From: Manis javanica
Lineage: Eukaryota; Chordata; Mammalia; Pholidota; Manidae
Assembly (NCBI RefSeq): GCF_040802235.1
Contig: NC_133157.1
Location: 29,219,501-29,283,500 of the forward strand
DNA length: 64,000 nucleotides
Direction of reading: 5' to 3'
Of the stretch, positions 59,811-64,000 are shown in pieces (position 1 is the first letter of the stretch; each line of letters starts with the position of its first letter). The notes below the pieces were generated by a model, which was not told the origin of the DNA, did no database searches, and saw only the letters and a program-made list of their open reading frames with translations. A program made the position numbers and the translations under genes.

Positions 59811-60784
59811 TCATAAGACTACCTAGTCCTAGTAACATAAGTAAAATTATTTTTACCATGCATCTCTCAGCAGGTGGAATGTTTTAGTCACAGCTCTAGC
59901 CATCCAGCCCTGACCCCAGATGACCATCACTAACCTCACACTCCATTCCTTCACTACCATGCACCTCTCATTCTTCCATTCTCCTTCAACAAAACTCACA
60001 TTGAATAAAACCTCAGATGCCCCCAGATCAGGTCATTTTGGTGTGGTGAATCAAACAGCAGGTGCTTGAATGAGCGCCATGTGGAGATGGGGAAAACAGA
60101 AGTGTGCCTTGGGGTGGCAAATGGAACCAAGAATGCTGATGGCCTTTGCCTGATCCAGCCCTCAGCTATCCTTAGGCCTTGGCCAAACCTCTGTACCCAA
60201 ATGAGCCTCAGTTTTGTGTTTCAAACATTTCTATTTCTTTCCATAACCACATTTGATGTCTAACATTCTCTACTTTTAGAAGCTGTCTGAACCTGAACTC
60301 TATTTAAATAGACAACCTCAGTCCCCGTTTCTTTTTCCCTCATTTCATTGACATTTTACTCCTTGCAGTGTTATGCTCTATACTGCTGAGCACATTGGCT
60401 TTTTGTTGCCTCCCCCCTTTTTATATATTATCCCAAAGGAATGTTCCTGAGAATTTATCCTTTCTTGTGATCATGGTCATTCCATTATTTTTAGGTTCCC
60501 CTATAACTTTAATTTGCTCGTTCATTATTTGCCTTAGGAAGCATACACTATTTTTATTTGCCTTCACATAAATTATATTTTGGTATAATGCTCAGGAAAA
60601 AAACACATAGAATGAACCCATGCCCAGATAGTGCCATGTCTAGGGGAGCTAATGGCTTACAGTAATCACTTAGTTTTTACCAACTTTAAAGACACAAATT
60701 TAAAGATTGAAAGAGAATGAGAATAGAGTAAAAGACAGTGTGTTCTGGCATTGAAAACATCAGGAACCCAAACTTGTTTGGGGG

Positions 60785-61060
60785 GACTAGGAAGGATCTT
60801 TGAATGCCTACTATATGAAGGCAGTTTATAAACTTCACAAGCTCTTGTGAGGTTGTGATCCTACTTTACAGAGGAGGAAATTAAGGCTCAGAGAAATGAA
60901 AAAACCTTAGCCAAGGTCATGTGTTCAGTGTTAAACTAACATTCTTCCCAGTCGCCCGTTGTGGACTATAGATAACAGTCATTCACTAGCTTTACAATTT
61001 AAGGGAATTCCCTAACCCTCCATTTCCTCACCTGTAAGGTGAAGAGTCTGGATTAAGAAC
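60785..61060 (+). repeat. MIR SINE relics (two adjoining pieces)
   Basis: First piece: 'ctactttacagaggaggaaa', 'aaggctcagagaaatgaaa'. Second piece from about 60975: 'cctccatttcctcacctgta'. Confidence 0.6.
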
Positions 61061-64000
61061 TACCTGGTCTCCAGATACCCCTGTAGCTTTAACATCCTGT
61101 GAGCACAAGGAGTGTATGAGCAGGATCAGAAGGACTGGCTGTGCATGAGCCAATCAGAGGCACTGGGTAAACACCTCCCTACCAGGCCAAGGTGGGAAGG
61201 GGAGGGCAAAAGATAAAGAAAAAACAAAACAAAACACCACAACTTTGATGAGAAGTCAATAAAAAATGTGTGTTCCCAAAGATTCGTCCTATTTGGCAGC
61301 TGTCGCCTCATCCACAACATCTGATCTCTAAGAGGGCTCTCGTCTCCCAAACTGTAAGTAAAGGAGCTTCTGTTGGTCTGCCTGGGCTGCGCCAGTGCAG
61401 CTGGGCTACTGCACTAAGCAGTAGAGGAGAAAGTGTGTTTGCTTTTGCTTTCAGGAAAAACTGGATAGTGGCTGGAAAATGACTGTTTCCTTCCCTAAGT
61501 AAATGCTTGCTCACATCTTTCCTGCCCCTTTGGGTGGTGGCAAAATGCTCCGGTTACCAGTGTTAACTCTATGAAGGCTCTTCTGAGGCTTTGGCTTGGC
61601 AAAAACAACGAGAATACTCTCCATTTGATTAGGTTCTGATCACTTTTTGAGATTCCTGCTCATTTCTACTCTCTTGTAACAACTGCTTATTTCGACGATT
61701 TACTTACATATTTATCACCTTATGTCATTTTCTTCATTCTCTTCCCACACCAACTAGTACTAGCACTGAAGTTTCTTTGTCACAGAAAATGAACTCTTGG
61801 CATGTTTTGTCCTTTGCCTTCACCCACTGCTCAAATGAGAAAATGAAAGAGGCTTGGAAACATCCCAGAACACAGCCATCATTTGATTATGAATTGTCAA
61901 AACTTCCACTTGTTTGATGCTTTCTGTAACATTTCCTACTTTGAAGATCCTACAGCTTAAGATATTTGGAATCAAAATCTGCTGATATATTTTGGCACAT
62001 TTGCTCTATTATCTGAAAAATAGGCATATTGTGAGTATATGTTGCCTTTTAAAATAAAATAAGTAAATAACAAAATAAATAAAAGTTCTCTTTAAATAGG
62101 TACCTAGGGCTCCAGCAGCCAATTTGGATCCAGCAGGGGATTGAGCTCTGCTACCATCATCACTTTAGCCAAGGTGCCTCTGGGGACCACCCAGGCCTAG
62201 GCTAGAGTCTGAGGTATTGGGCCGGGCATGGAGTGTAGCTGCTGTAAACCCGGGACCTCCTTTGACTTAGGTACTAGTTTACAGGGAAGAGCAACATTCA
62301 GGTCTCTTTCTGAGCTGTGCCACGTGTATTCAATGACACTGGAGTCAGGCTGTCCTAGAGCATCTCACTGCATGTGGCAATGTGGCACTGGGGTTGAGTA
62401 AGGGAGCTGTGGGCATCTTCATACATCTGTGTGTAAAAGTGCAGCATACAATGCTAGCGAGCTTGGGCTTTCAATGAATGAGCCCCTCATGTCTTCTTGA
62501 AGATGCCTTGCACAGGAAGGAAATGGACTCTCTACCCCCTTATATTTCTCCAGGAGTTAAATATCCATCTTTTACAAATTATCTTTTCACAGAACCTCTT
62601 CAAGGAAGGCAGCATGAACCATACTGCAGGGTTTCATCTACTATTTTGCTGAAGGATTAGAAAAAGGATTCCAAGTCATATGCCAATAGAATACGATTTA
62701 CAATTATATTGTAAATATGTAAATCATATTGTAAATTTACAATCATAGAGCATCACAACTTAGAAAGGGCATCAGACATATTCTCCCCAGGCCTCAGTCT
62801 CCTCATCTCTGAAGTTGTAGGGTTGATATAGATATCTCTGGGGTCACTTGTCACTTGTAGCTCTGGGTTTCTGTGGTTACCTTCTATTCATGTATGTTCA
62901 TACTCACAACCTTCATATTCATATGTTCATACTCATAACCTTCTCCCATGTTTGTACATATATACTACCTGCTAGTATATTTGTATAATAAATAATGTAA
63001 TATATAAACCCATTCCTTGAGAAGTCAAACATTATAAGAAATTCATAAAGTGAAATGTGAGAGCCACTCCAGCCCACCCCATTCCCCAGAGGTAATCCCA
63101 GGATAGTTATTCTCTGCATATATAGATACACAAACAATGTGTGTGCATACTTTTTTAAATTTAAAAAATGGCATCATATACTGCATACTTCTCTGGAACT
63201 TACAGGGTTTTTTAACTTAATAATATAATGTGAACAACTTTTTATCAGACTTTTTTACAAAAGTTGGCTTGGGACCTCAGTGAGCAGAAGCTTTGGGGCA
63301 CAGTAGCATTTTCTATCTTTACCCAGTCCTGGCTGGCCTCCTGTCTCCCACTGGTGAACATTGGCCTGTGCCCCTGTTTTATGATTAACAGGGGGCAACA
63401 TTTGTGCTGATGTGGTAAAGACCTTTAATCCCCCTGTAGAAGTGTAACTTCCCTTAAACAGTGTTGATTCACTTTGACCTTTTCTCTATTTTTCTGGTTG
63501 AGTCAGCACACTCTGAAGAAAATAGTAGTAAATAGAAACACGAAGTCTCTTAGATACATTTTTTTAATTAAAAAAGAGAGAAATAATAACACCTGACATT
63601 TTCATAATACATTGTAAAGATTCTTCCTGTTTATCCCTCAGGAGAAACACTATCTTCAGGTGGCAGGGATGTGAGGGGCCCTGGAAGATCATCTTCTCTA
63701 GAGATCATTGTCCACCAGCCTGTCCTAGAGCCCCAGTGACAGCACTGTGGCTACAGTCTTTTAGGTTAAGACAAGAACCCCTGTTAAAATGAGAGTGGCA
63801 ACGATGAAGAGTCACATCAGTTTTTCTAAACATGAATTAGTTGGATAGCCATTGACTTCTTATGCCAAGAGACAGGGGACTGGGAGCCTGCCTTGAAGGA
63901 ATGTAGAAACCGTGAAGAAATTGATTCACCATGAGGGCAGGACTGGGTGGGGAGCTCTGCTTCATCGTAGCTGGGATGTCTCTGAGTCTTAGCTTATTCC
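61061..64000. other. Right-hand flank without recognised gene
   Basis: AT-rich DNA. A short MIR-like piece may lie at 62785-62850, and a small palindrome-rich AT patch at 62695-62745. No exon of ALDOB, the expected next gene beyond PGAP4, was recognised on either strand. Confidence 0.45.

Noticed and set aside
1-64000. tRNA genes, rRNA, CRISPR arrays, phage or bacterial features
   Set aside because: None was seen; the window is mammalian nuclear DNA, and the repeats are LINE, MIR, LTR, DNA-transposon or simple types.
45470-64000. ALDOB exons
   Set aside because: ALDOB is the next gene beyond PGAP4 in other mammals, but no aldolase-like coding segment was recognised on either strand.

Overview
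This is vertebrate nuclear DNA from a placental mammal. It is AT-rich, with intron-split genes, two CpG islands and dense relics of LINE, MIR and LTR repeats. No operon, ribosome-binding site, CRISPR array or other prokaryotic feature is present. Two known genes were recognised by reading the encoded protein: RNF20 (only its 5' end, minus strand) and PGAP4/TMEM246 (probably complete, plus strand). They lie head to head, with promoters about 20.7 kb apart. This matches the mammalian ALDOB-PGAP4-RNF20 neighbourhood of human 9q31 in inverted orientation; ALDOB itself was not found.

Layout. 1-3397 is RNF20 intron 2 and holds a long L2 LINE. 3398-3552 is RNF20 exon 2 with the start codon. About 4430-4850 is the RNF20 CpG-island promoter and non-coding exon 1. 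4.85-24.9 kb is intergenic, with a 5'-truncated L1 (12.3-14.9 kb), L2 and MIR pieces and LTR-like pieces. 24.9-26.2 kb is the probable PGAP4 CpG-island promoter and first exon. 25.6-44.16 kb is the PGAP4 intron. It holds a U6 snRNA pseudogene and a near-full-length antisense L1 (33.5-39.6 kb) nested in an older L1. 44164 onward is the terminal PGAP4 exon, with the whole 403-codon CDS (44250-45461) and a 3' UTR of uncertain end. 48-64 kb is downstream DNA with old repeats, a local 0.2-kb duplication and a CTCF-like motif.

The two genes do unrelated jobs. RNF20 is a nuclear E3 ligase that ubiquitinates histone H2B. PGAP4 is a Golgi glycosyltransferase that adds GalNAc to GPI anchors. Nothing in the sequence suggests more than a shared neighbourhood.

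Lineage. No Alu, B1/B2, CAN-SINE, Bov-tA/BovB, equine ERE or other young SINE was seen, while two L1 copies share a distinctive 3' UTR. This suggests a laurasiatherian with little SINE activity. A pangolin is my low-confidence guess from the L1 3' UTR style. I saw no convincing undescribed biological system. The points most worth a second look are the convergent CTCF-like motifs around PGAP4, the duplicated 0.2-kb block, the nested L1s and the PGAP4 upstream ORFs.
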